The notes under the pieces are model-generated. The model did no database searches, was not told the DNA's origin, and saw only the letters and a list, made by a program, of their open reading frames with translations. A stretch of DNA of 64,000 nt from Rosellinia necatrix (lineage: Eukaryota; Ascomycota; Sordariomycetes; Xylariales; Xylariaceae), in contig JAGYVD010000001.1 in assembly GCA_021209875.1 (NCBI GenBank), forward strand, positions 2,852,001-2,916,000, written 5' to 3'. A program made the translations under genes and the position numbers. Shown in pieces: positions 1 to 11,231 of the stretch; within the stretch, counting starts at the first letter, position 1; every line of letters starts with the position of its first letter.

Positions 1-3000
1 CACCCCGGGGTGTCCGCCTATTTCAAGTCCATCCCCTACCTGAGGAGAACATCGAAACCGATGTCGACATCATTGCCATCCATGGCCTCGACACAAAGTC
101 GCCAGATACGTGGACTTGGAAGTCGGGAAAACACAACGTCAACTGGCTCTCTGATAAGGACATGCTTCCGTCCAAAGTTAAGTCGGCTCGTATCTTCATG
201 TGCGACTGGCCATCCGACCTCTTTGAGCATTCCGGCTATACCCAGAAGACATTAGACGAGTTTGCCCGGCTCTTACTCTCCGGCATTGCAGCACGACCTG
301 GGGAGGCAAATGACACTAAACACAAGGAACGGCCAATCCTTTTCATCGCTTCATGTCTTGGGGGTATTATTTTAATGAAAGCACTTGTGAGAGACTCTCC
401 TGGATATCATTCCGTTCAAAGATCGGTACGAGGCATTGTCTTTCTCGCGACACCATTCAGCGGCACTTCATTCCGCGATGTCGCGGAGTGGGCTTTACCA
501 GGGCTTAATGCTTGGGCTTTTATTCGAGCCGAAAAGGTCTCCAATCTGCTTTACGAAACAAAATCGAACTCCGAGCTAGTAAAGCTTCGCCGCGACTTTA
601 CAGGATTCTGTAAAAATAATATTGAATCCCTCTGCATGGCAGCGTTCTATGAGACAGGTAAAACTAGTCTCCCACGCAAGCTAATTCCTTGGCTCCCCGC
701 CTTCTTAGCCCAGGAGAAACCGGTATGAGTGCTTGTTCAGTCGCCATGACAGAAATATTAATTATATATTTTAGTTGGTCAGCGAGGAGTCTGCAACTCT
801 CGATGTTATACATGATCCTTTGCCTCTAGAGCGCACACACGTTCTGATGAACAAGTTCTCCGGCCCTTCTGATGACCAGTACAAGGTTGTCGCTAGCCGC
901 GTACAGAGTATTCTCGAAAAGATTCGTCAAGGGCGGATAATCGATATGGCAGATGCCTATATAAACAATACATGCTACGAAGATGGGAATCTTAAAATCC
1001 AGCGAATTTCGGGCGAATCCTTGCCTATGGAAAGGTGTTATATCAATCTTATCATTATTGAACACTCTACCAAGAACACTCTAGAAAATCAAGACTCACC
1101 GCAATTCACGCAATTCTCACTCCATAGTCGGCTCGACGTTCAAACACTAGATGACGCTATACAAGTCGACCCGTGGCACCTCTTCGATGAGCGCAAGGGA
1201 GATGCTGAGCATATAACAAAACCCAGAAGAATCTTGATTCGAGGGCATGCCGGCGTCGGGAAGTCTACCTTTTGCAAGAAGATTGTCCACGACTTCAAGA
1301 AACTTAAGATGTGGCACGATCTTTTCACCCGCATTCTCTGGGTACCTTTACGGAACCTCAAGAGACTAGATAAAGCAAAATGTAACCTCGAAGCAATGTT
1401 GTATGAGGTATATTTCTCGCAGACTTCTAAGGGACGGCAATTTTCTTCTGAGCTTTGGACAGAGTTGGAAGCAGATAAGTATAAAGAAACACTCTTTATA
1501 CTCGACGGCTTAGATGAAGTGTATGGAGGATTGGAGAAGGATAGCTATCTGTTCAACCTCCTCCAAACCCTTTTAAATTTGCCCGCAGTTATTGTGACTT
1601 CCCGCCCGCACGTCTCGCTGGTGGGTCATTTAGAAATGCAGTTCGACCTAGAACTGGAAACAATAGGGTTCTACCCAGACCAGGTGAAGTCATACGTGGA
1701 GGGTGTCCTGGCCATTCCTGGTGACCAAGAGCCCGATCGCCGGAAGATCGAGGGCCTTCATTCATTACTTCAGAAACATCAACTTCTCCGGGGACTTGTT
1801 CAGATACCTATCCAGTTAGATGCACTCTGCTATATATGGAGTGAGGACAGCAGCATTATGCGCGACAAATATTCGCTCGAGACCATGACCGGTATTTACC
1901 AGGCTATTGTAAAGCGGTTATGGAAAAAGGATATACTAAGGTTGGGAAAGAAAGATGGCGGAGTGACCATCACAAGGCAGGATATCCATGATGCCCATTT
2001 AAAAGTGGTTGAGGGCTGCGTGCCTGGCGAATCGTATTTCCTCCAAAAACTGGCCTTTGCTGGAATGGTCAATGATAAAATCAACTTTTATAATACTGAT
2101 TGCGAAAACATTCAGGATGAGAGTTCGAAATTCTTGCCTGCGAGAATACTCCCGCATCTGTCTTTCCTGCGCACATCAAATCCTTCATCTAGAGACTCCG
2201 CCTATCACTTTCTTCACTTGACGTTCCAAGAATACTTCGCAGCGCGGTATTTCGTTCGGCAGTGGAAGACTGAGAAGCGACAGCTGCTTAATGAGGGCGA
2301 GCTGGTAGAAACATTCTTAACGCATCATAAATATGACGGTCGGTACGACATTTTCTGGCGCTTTGTCGCCGGTCTGCTCAGTCTTGAAGGCGAAAAGTTA
2401 GGGGAATTTTTCCAACTTATTGCAGATGAACCGCTCGACCTCATAGGCCCTGTCCATCAACGACTAGTCATGCATTGCTTGAGCGAAGTCCCGCCAGATA
2501 AGGTATCGTTTTCTGCACAACGGGGAAAGCTGGAATGTCAACTTGGTCGCTGGTTGGTATTTGAATGTGAATTCACAGGAACAGCAAAAGTCGCACGTGC
2601 AATGGAATTTCCAGAGAAATCTTTAAGTAATGCGCTAGAGTCAGCTTCCGGGAAGCATAGACGCATAATTGTCCAATCGCTGAGGCATCGTCCAGTAATA
2701 CCGCCCCTGATCATCCGCCTCGTATGTTCTTGGCTTCGGGCCAATGTTGAAGTAGATCTCAAGGGCTTTATTCTCGCGATACTTGCAAAGCACCAGTCTA
2801 GCCCAGACAACGAGGTTTCCGAAGCTGTCGTGGCGTGCTTGGGAGATACAAGCGTGCGCGTCCGAGATGAAGCTCTCAGAACACTCGAGTCATGGTCTCC
2901 GCTTAGAAAAGATATTCTGGATGCTGTTATGACCCAGGCCATCGACCAAAATAGTCCTATCCACAAGAGAGCTACTCGGTTACTTGGGAAACAGCCCCAG

Positions 3001-4503
3001 CTTGACTCTGGTATCATCGATGCTCTCATAACGGAGCTTGAAGATGAACGGGGGCTTAAAGATGTACATTTTAGAACTATCAAGAACCGGCAGGTCGTAA
3101 TCATCGAGGCTCTTGCACATCAGCCACAACGCAGGGAAGAAATACTTCACGCCATTTCAATGCAACTCACGAGTGGAGAGGAGCTCGTTCGAAATATGGC
3201 TATCGAATCACTTAAAAACCAGCCTGGACTTAGCGACGATGTCTTCCAAACGATTACCACGTTACTTATGGACTCGCCTGTATTTGTTCGCGAGGCGGTG
3301 CTTGAAGTGCTTGGCGGCTGGCCACAGCCTAACGACGAAGTTTTGGACAAGATTTTGGGCATTTTCAGGACCCAACTTGAGGACGAAGACCCGATAATCC
3401 GGAAACAAGTTTTCAAGATGCTCAAGGGGTTGCCTCGGCTGGATCAAGATACTCTTCGGGCTATCAAGGCCGGGGTTCAAAATAGATATGAAGAAGAAAG
3501 TGTTTGGACAGAAGCGGTTGGCCTACTCATAAACCAGAAGCAGCTTGACGACGGCATCTGCAATGCCATGATTACGGAGTGGCTTCACGACGAAGAAATG
3601 CCTGTCCGGCTTGCAGCTCTCGCCAAATTGGCCAGGAGGCCCCGATTTACCAAAGAGATTGTTGATATAGCCGTGGCTCAAATCGAAGATTGCAATCCAG
3701 ATATCCAATATTTTGCGCTCAAAGCACTACAGAACCAACCTCAACTCAGCGATATCGTTCTCGAAACTATCGCCAAACGGCTAAGCGACAGCGATAAATA
3801 CGTGCGACAAGCAGCTGTCGACACAATCGCAAACCGGCCCCAGCTCAAGGATAGCGTCATTAATGTTATTGCGGCTCGACTGGCAGATGAAGGCGATAGG
3901 GAAATACGAAAATCACTCTTAAGAATACTTTCGCCCCGGCCTAAACTCGATGATAACGTTCTCTACGCCGTTGCAAGGCTATTGAAGCATGATCTGATTG
4001 ACCCCTCCATTCTAGCTAAAACCCCGAATCTAGCTGCGGATGTATTACGAGGCCAGCCGCAACCAAACGATAACGTTATCAATGCTATCATAAAGGATCT
4101 AGATCCTCTAAGTGGTACCGTTCGGGAGGCTACTCTCAGAGCCATTGGTGGTTGGTCGCAGCTTAGCGAACAATGTCTTGTCTTGATCGCGAAGTCGTTA
4201 GGCGACGAAAGCAGGCATTCCCGATCAGCGGCTTTTTACGCGCTGACGAATCAATCACCCTTCCCTGCGGCGGTGTTAGAACCATATATGAAATTGATGT
4301 ACAAAGCCTCCCTGCAGGTTAGCTTCGAAAAGCATATCTATTGGTACACCGAGGATGGAGGGATTTTTATGGTTGTCGAAGGGAGGAGAATATGCTGGCA
4401 AGAGACGGGAGATAGCGCTGCGAAGACGTCTAAGTCCAAGTGGCTGCATGACTGTGCACCTGTGTGGCGCAAGGAAATAGGGCTTAGTACAGAAGCATCG
4501 TGA
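1..4503 (+). CDS. NLR/STAND receptor: alpha/beta-hydrolase + NACHT + HEAT repeats (5' partial)
   Basis: Fungal NLR-type receptor, probably for non-self recognition or incompatibility. The gene begins before the window. Exon 1 is open from base 3 to 722 (240 codons), the intron is 723-774 (gtatga...ttttag, 52 nt, phase 0), and exon 2 is 775-4503. Exon 1 encodes an alpha/beta-hydrolase-like domain: a DIIAIHGLD strand near the start, a nucleophile-elbow segment FIASCLGG (351-365) and FLATPFSGT downstream. Exon 2 has a NACHT ATPase: Walker A GHAGVGKST (lysine codon 1261-1263), Walker B FILDGLDEV (near 1495-1521) and TSRPH (near 1597). A HEAT-like array of about 14 units (about 2876-4290) follows, marked by recurring QPQL/RPQL/WPQP turns, then a short charged tail. 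The elbow has Cys where the usual Ser nucleophile sits, so enzymatic activity is uncertain. Domain order is seen in the sequence; immune function is family knowledge. Confidence 0.9.
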
Positions 4504-5924
4504 TGATTGGTCATGTAGAAGTTGATTCTCGTTTCCGTCCCAGCCTGACCCAGCTCAGCCTAACTTGCCACGCCCCTCTGTTGTCATGGATCCCAAAAGC
4601 CCCAGGCGCCATCCTGTTACCGCTCTCGCCCACCCTTGTGGCCTCCTATACCATGCCATCTCCCCTACCGCTTTTTGTTGCACTACAGGCAAATAGTGCC
4701 AACTAGCGAGGGGGCCGGTCACCTCGTGTTACTAAATCTCTATAACAGTGACGCTGACGCCGATATCGATATCATCGTCACGGGCCAGCGAGGTTGGATT
4801 GTCCGGCTAGTAGTAGGGGAGGCTCCCGCAGTGTGCCAGGTGGAAGAATTCAAGAGGTCATTCTCAAACCCTCGAACCCAAAAATTGCAACAGAAGTCCA
4901 ATTAGACCAAAGAGAGGTACTATACAACTACAGGAACCGGTCGATTTTGATTGATTTAGTATAAGGCCGTATAAAATAATCATGAACTTCCACATTTCCC
5001 CTGATACTTTTATCACCATGCATACTGGCCGCCGGTATCTTAGAGTCAAGGCCATAAGAGATACAATAGCTTGTAGATAGGCGCTAGCGGAATGAGTGCT
5101 TAGGGATTTGAATATCGCTTGTTAACCTATAGACCAATGGAACGATAAATAGCCATCAATGGTAGACAACTTGAGAACAGAAATGCAGGAGTTGCAAGCA
5201 GTTCCGAGATATTGAATAAATAAAATACAAAACCAACTAAGCTCCCATATCCCGCTACTTTTTCGGTCTCGTAAAGAGATTATAATCTCGATATCAGTAT
5301 AATAAAAGGGCCATAACTCAATTACAGAAGTGATATTATAACCGTCAATACACTCGCACGGGATATTAGACAGGGGAGATCGTAGATAGACCATTACAAC
5401 CGGTATCTGGCCGTTTTGGTCGTCGCCACTTATTACTTAGACATAGCGATTGATGTCTCGGTACATGACGCATACGCGACTTGTACAGCTATTATGATGG
5501 AAATAGGCTTCGGCACCGAGCCGCGTATTTTGGGGGGAAGGAGTAGTCCCGGGTTATCGACTACTAGACACTATTTCGTTTATTGTTTTCCTTCTTCTCC
5601 ATATCCTATTGCATATTTAACCTTTCGTTTTCTTTCTTTTCGCGCTTGAGAGAGTACACGCATTATAGTTCTCATTGGTGGTACTTCTAGGAATAACTGA
5701 TGTTATTACACGAGGAGGAAAGTTCCCGCCGTAAGGTAGACGTCAGCTATTCCGGATTATATACACTATGTATTTAGATTAGTGCCCGATGGAGGCCCGG
5801 AGGCCGGTCCTGGTTTTGTCACAACACAATTCATAATATAATTCCAGACACAACAAAGTCTTATGGCAAACAGTCGTAAATTGACACTCAATATCGATAC
5901 GTAAAGAAATATCCGGAAAAGAAA
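4504..5924. other. Intergenic, convergent 3' ends of NLR and BVMO genes
   Basis: About 1.4 kb with no supportable gene. The half nearest the monooxygenase is AT-rich with many stops in every frame. It lies between two converging genes, so it holds their 3' untranslated regions and terminators, which could not be placed exactly. Confidence 0.6.
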
Positions 5925-7955
5925 TTATAACATGACCGTCTCGAACCCATCCATCGTGTCGAGTGCACTTCGTATCTCTTTAACATAATTATGAACACCG
6001 CCGGCGTAACTGACTGGCTCCATGACCTTTCCTGGAATTGAGCCACCCATATAAGTTGACCGGGTCGTGGGGAGTAGAGTTCTGTTGTTCAACTCTAGCA
6101 CATGGTCCTTCCAAGCCTTGACAGCCTCGGGCTTCGGGTTGATGTATTTAATCTTTTTCTTCTCCATCTTCGTAATGCAGTCGGCGATCCAGCGCCCTTG
6201 CACCTCGGCGCCCGTAGGCCCATTGCTCAGGAGAGTCGGCCCATGCACACTGTAGAGGTGGAACATATTAGGATAGCCTCCCACCGTCGTTCCTAGGTAT
6301 GTATTAGCGCCGTTTTTCCATTCCTCCTCTAGTGTCGTCTCGTTTATGCTCTTGAGTCCAAGCTGCGTCATGCCTAGTAAACATAAATTAGTCAACTATC
6401 ATCGTACTCTTGTGCACTTCTCAAGGACGGAGGCTTAGATAGATGGGAAATGCGTACTTCCTGTGGCGACATCCTATGTAGTCATGTTAGCACTCACTAC
6501 TAAGGGGGGGGATCCCGGTTACGGAAACGTACAAATCCAGTTGCAACTGCGATCACATCGAACTCATAATGGGTTCCATCTTCAAGAACAATCCCGGTCT
6601 CGTCGAACTCTTTGATGCCATTTTTTTCGACGTCGATAACATCCACGCTCGGGCGATTGAATTGCTCGTAGTAGCTGAACTCGAGGCAAGGACGCTTTAC
6701 GCCGAAGTAGTGAGGCATATCCAACGGGGCGAGGATATCCCGCTTTCGGGGGTCGCCGATACGGTCACGGGTCTTCTTGGCCCAGAATTTGTACGCCTCC
6801 TTGTTGGCGTCTACGTCGAAGAGGAGATCCTTGTATCCGCCGACCCAAAACCGGAAGCCGCCGTTGGTCCACATCGTTTCGTAGCACTCTTCGCGCTCTT
6901 CCGGGGTGACGTCGAAGGTGTTCTGCTCCAGAAAATCAAAGATGAAGCCGACGAAGGTCCTCTCGCGGTACCGAAATAGCTCGGGATAGAACTTCTTGCT
7001 TTGTTCCTGTTCCGCCGCCGTGAGCGCTCGCTTCTTCAAGGGGATGGCCAGGTTGGGTGTGCGCTGGAACACCTTGAGCTCGCCGGCGACGGGGCCCCAT
7101 GCTTGGATGATCTGAACCCCCGAGGCACCCGTGCCAATGACGGCGCAGCGCTTGCCCTTGACGTCGACTTTCTCTTCTGGCCAGAAAGACGAGTGGTGAA
7201 TTACGCCTTTGAACTTGTCCATGCCAGGCCAAGGGGGAAGGTATCTATTGGCCGCCTATCACATTGAGTTAGAAAGTAGCCGAATTTTACCGGGCCGATC
7301 GTTGCAAAGCTGTTCCCCCTTCGGCATGAACAAAATGCGAAAGAAATTGGAGGGAAATACTGAGATAAATGGGTGCATACAAATCCAGTTCCAAGAACGA
7401 GATATTTAGCTTTGGCAGTCCGGCCATCGGACGTCTTCACAAGCCAACGTCCCGAACTGGTGTCGAAGTGAGCTCCTATAACGACAGTGTTGAAGGAGCA
7501 GTCCTTCTTTATCCCAACTACTTTGTCAACATGGTCGAAGTAGGCACGGAGCTCTTCATAGTTAGGATAATTGGTTGACCAATTCCATGTCTTCCATACT
7601 TCGGGCCAGGAGAACTCGTATTCGGGGACCTCGGAGTCGACGCAAGCCCCAGGATAACAGTTCCATCGCCAAGTGCCTCCCAGGTCATTTCCCGCCTCGT
7701 AGAGAACGGTCTTGAGCCCACGGTCGCGAAGGGTCTTTAGCATGAACACACCAGCTGTTGTTATAGAGTACTCTTAGTTCTAGATGCCAGTGGGAAACGT
7801 TATCCGCTCATCCACTTACCGAATCCGGCCCCCACGACGAGGGCATCGACATCAAGGTCTGGCGCATACGGACCAGTCTTCTCCACGTGAGCTTTGGAAT
7901 AATCCGAAAGCTCAGTGTTGAACTTCTTAGCATGTGAGGGGATGCTCTCGCCCAT
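5925..7955 (-). CDS. Type I Baeyer-Villiger monooxygenase (FAD/NADPH)
   Basis: Flavoprotein monooxygenase that inserts oxygen next to a ketone to give an ester or lactone, using FAD and NADPH. Minus-strand exons are 7955-7820, 7754-7381, 7255-6533, 6473-6458 (a 16-nt microexon) and 6373-5925, totalling 1698 nt, 565 aa. Introns are 65, 125, 59 and 84 nt, all GT-AG. Landmarks: FAD-binding GAGFAG (residues 42-47), the type I fingerprint F-x-G-x3-H-x3-W-P (F185, G187, H191, W195, P196), NADPH-binding GTGASG (211-216) and the late DVIAVATGF motif. The length is normal for the family. The start was chosen because the first exon joins in frame to the Rossmann strand. Divergent from the hydrolase at 8888 across 932 bp. 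The substrate (cyclic, steroid or polyketide ketone) cannot be read from sequence. Family assignment is secure. Confidence 0.93.
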
Positions 7956-8887
7956 ATTAGATGACGTGGTTGGGATCCTGATTGGAGGGAAGGGAGGGAG
8001 CCTCTAGTATAATTGGAATTAAGTATTCACAACTTCAAGGGTTCTAGACAGGAAGATAAATGATTCTATGAACCGAAAGCCTCTGTACACTTTGAAACGA
8101 AGTTGAGTGCGTTTCGCCATTCTCATACTCGAGTGGGAATAGAGTCTCCCTTATATAGGGCATAGATACCAAGGTATTTTCTTAATGCCTTGATCATGCT
8201 CGCCCCCGACGGCTTAGAAATCCGAGAGCCGTAATCTTGATTGTTCCCGATGTAAAGCCACGACAGAGTAGCATCGAATGCATGCCTATGATGTACCCAT
8301 ATCCTGCAACGTCAACATCACGGTAAACCCCAGTCAAAAGATGGAGGGAGACGAACAATCGGGGGGACCATACGCCCCCAAACCCCGACCCCCAAACCCC
8401 AAGCTCCGGCAACTATGCCCCAGATTAGAATGACACATGCTGTTTTGAGCTCGGAAAAATGGAAGCTGCTGGGAGTGGGCAGCTGATCGATCCCCTGCCC
8501 CTGTCTGCATTGGGCTGAAAGCACCCAACGCAGTGCCAAGAAACCAATAGCTCTGGGTATCTGCTTGTGTGAGCTGGTTGTTCTTCGTCATTTACCGTAC
8601 TAGCGAATGCACAGTCGCTGTTCGAGAGGGGTTTGCGGATCCGGCATACCGAGCTCGGTCCGCTCTGCATGTGCGGAACCGCAATACATACATAGCCTAC
8701 CGCGCGGTCCACGGTATGGTTTTCGTGACCCCTCACAATGACGAAGTAAACTAGCCGCCCTGTGGGTGCCCAAGTGCGGGGGATAGTTCGTCTTGTCGAC
8801 TGATTTATTTAAAGATTAAATTAATTCGAAAGAGCCTTGCTGTGAGGCAGTGTTCGACAGACAAATACCCTGGAGACCAATATCAAT
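7956..8887. promoter_or_regulatory. Divergent promoter between BVMO and hydrolase genes
   Basis: The only upstream region of both divergently transcribed genes. A TATA-like box for the minus-strand monooxygenase (tatataag read on the minus strand) lies at about 8151-8158, some 195 bp before its ATG. A T/A-rich stretch at about 8800-8826 precedes the hydrolase ATG. C/G-rich runs of the form ccccaaaccccgacccccaaaccccaag occupy about 8369-8403. Shared regulation is inferred from geometry. Confidence 0.5.
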
Positions 8888-10320
8888 ATGCCCCTTGCCA
8901 CAGAGACCGTCACCAAGCTCCGCAGCATCGTTGACGCATCATGCGCCGACGCGAAGACAGGCATCCCAGGGGCCACGGTAGTCGTCGTGGGTAGAGATGG
9001 AAACGAACTTTTTGCCCATTCCTCCGGGAAGCGAGGCATCGCTTCTAGTGAGCCCATGACACTAGACCATATTTTTTGGATCGCGTCGAGTACCAAGATG
9101 CTCGTCGGCCTGGCTTGTATGCAACTCGTGGAGAAGGGCACCCTGAAACTGGACGACGGGGAACATCTAGAGAGTCTCTGTCCAGAGCTCAAGACTCTAC
9201 AGGTCCTTCGACCTGACGGGACACTCGAGAAGAAAAGTAAGACCATCACATTACGAATGCTCTTGACTCACACGGCTGGATTTGGGTATACGTTTTTGAA
9301 CGAGAGGCTCCGAGACTGGTTCTTGCCTGCCGGGGTAGATGAGTTTTCCGGTCGTTTTGAGGATATGCTGATGCCGTTGCTGTTCCAGCCCGGTGAGGGC
9401 TGGGAATACGGTGTAAGTAGTGACAGATGGCCTAGTGCCCGATTCCAGCATGATTGCCGGACATTGACTTCGTGCAGATTAATCTGGACTGGGCTGGAAT
9501 CGCGCTGGAACGAGCAACAGGGCTGAGGCTCAATGCCTATCTCCAACAGCACGTCCTCCAGCCACTTGGGCTAAACAAAATGTCGATGCTTCCGACGCAA
9601 GAAATGATAGCCAAACTGGCTTACATGCATGCGAGAGAGCAGGATGGAACCCTGAGACCCCGGGATCATCCCCTCAGAATGCCACTCGTTGTCAGCCGTG
9701 ACGACAAGGCACAGGTCGAGGCGATCTTCCACAGCGGAGGCGCGGGCATGTTTGCGAGCCCTCAGGAGTACTGCAGTACGTAGTTCCCCTTTTCCGATTG
9801 TCACACGTCTAAGCAAGCGGCTTGGTGGATGATATACTTGGATGATATACTTGGATGATATACTTGGCCGTCGCTGACGCCGTCTCTCCGTCTAGAAGTG
9901 CTTTCTGTGCTGCTCAACAACGGCACGTGCCCCCGTACCGGCATACAGCTCCTCCGCCAGGAGACAGTCGACGAGATGTTCAAGAACTCGATCCCAGAGT
10001 TCCCCAACTTCGGCCGCCAGGGCATACCCGCCGCAAAGCCGGACCTGACCAATCCTCTGCCCGACTTGTATCCCGTCGCGGGCAACCCGCCGCAGGGCTG
10101 GGGGCTCACGTTCATGCTGAGCAATGGCGGCGCCACCGGCCGCTCCACCGGCGCCGGTTTCTGGGCCGGGCTGTCGAATGTGTGGTGGTGGTGCGACCGC
10201 GAGCACGGGGTTGCGGGCATGGTATGCACCCAGATCCTGCCATTCTGCGACCCCCAGGTGCTGGGGTTGTGGGTGGGAGTGGAAGCCGAGATCTATAAAG
10301 CTCTGAGCGAGGACAAGTGA
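8888..10320 (+). CDS. Serine beta-lactamase-fold hydrolase/transesterase
   Basis: Member of the beta-lactamase-related serine hydrolase family (class C beta-lactamases, EstB-type esterases, LovD-type acyltransferases). Exons are 8888-9412, 9478-9775 and 9896-10320, totalling 1248 nt, 415 aa; introns are 65 and 120 nt. The nucleophile motif S-x-x-K is SSTK at residues 67-70 within IASSTKML. The second-motif region is WEYGINLDWAG, with Y174 as probable catalytic tyrosine, spanning intron 1. The third motif is HSGGAG from about residue 260. No signal peptide is apparent, so it is probably cytosolic. In fungi such proteins are esterases or transfer acyl chains in secondary metabolism; true beta-lactam hydrolysis is unlikely. 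Neighbouring a Baeyer-Villiger enzyme suggests an ester or lactone substrate. Intron 2 carries a three-unit tandem repeat. Confidence 0.9.
9827..9865 (+). repeat. 13-bp x 3 tandem repeat inside hydrolase intron 2
   Basis: Three perfect head-to-tail copies of ggatgatatactt lie in the 120-nt second intron of the hydrolase gene. They lie outside the splice sites and do not change the coding phase. Confidence 0.9.
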
Positions 10321-11231
10321 AGTAACTGGGCTCGAGAAGTCGGGATCCGTGCTGTATTTATTCCATTGGGCACCTTGCCCCACCCACCGCCTCCAGTGCA
10401 ATATCTTCCAACTACCTAACTGGGTATTTTAATTCAAGCGTGGTTCTATACTAAATTGATAGCAATCAATCATGCCTGTTGGCTCTAAACACTCTTGATT
10501 GTAGTGTACATAGTGCGTGCATACAGACATACATAAGTATATGTACACTAGAGGCTACAAATCTGCGTTACCTACTTACACCCGAATATGCACGGGTCTG
10601 ACGGCTTGTACCAACCTGCTGGTACCTTGGACAGGGAGTTCCACGTCTTCCCCGCACTATATCGGTTAGTTGTTGTATAGCGCAGATCGCGGCGCGGGGA
10701 AGTGGGGAGGAGGGGGGGCTAGACGGGTACAAGCGGTGCGCTAGCCCGAAAGTGGAAGATCCCCAAATGCCCGAACCAATGAGGTCCTAACGAGTGCGGT
10801 CAGTGCTGGCGACCAGTGCATGAAACCAATGCAAAACCAAACACCCACATGAACAAGACAGGTTGTAAAAGATACCTGCCAACAGCTACCTTAGGTAGTA
10901 GTAGTAGTAGTATTAACGTCTAGTCTAGGTGTCTGACCAGCTACCTTAGGTAGGTAGATAGCTTGTCGGCTTACCCTGCTGCTGTATACTCACCCAGTCT
11001 CTGCCAGCCTACTATATCGACCCCTTATCGAGCTATACGAAGCGCGTGACTACAGTACAGTGTAAGTGGTTTTTTATCATGCCTCTTTGCCCCGCCGAAC
11101 TGCTGGCTGCGTCCAACCGAAACTCAACCAAGTTCATAACCGTTGGCCTACTCACACCACCGTCCTTTGCTCCATTGCTCATCCCATCCCCAAGATCTGT
11201 AACATCGTCCTTACTTGCGTGAATATTAACG
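10321..11231. other. Intergenic, upstream of Zn2Cys6 regulator
   Basis: About 0.9 kb without a supportable gene. It contains two ACCTTAGGTAG palindromic motifs (about 10888-10900 and 10941-10955), the first continuing into a (TAG)n run, of the same kind that recur in several intergenic regions of the other arm. It is probably the promoter and 5' untranslated region of the transcription factor. Confidence 0.5.

Noticed and set aside
2538..3104. 188-codon minus-strand frame within the NLR gene
   Set aside because: Lies opposite the continuous HEAT-repeat coding sequence and is Ser/Arg-rich, typical of a reverse-frame shadow.
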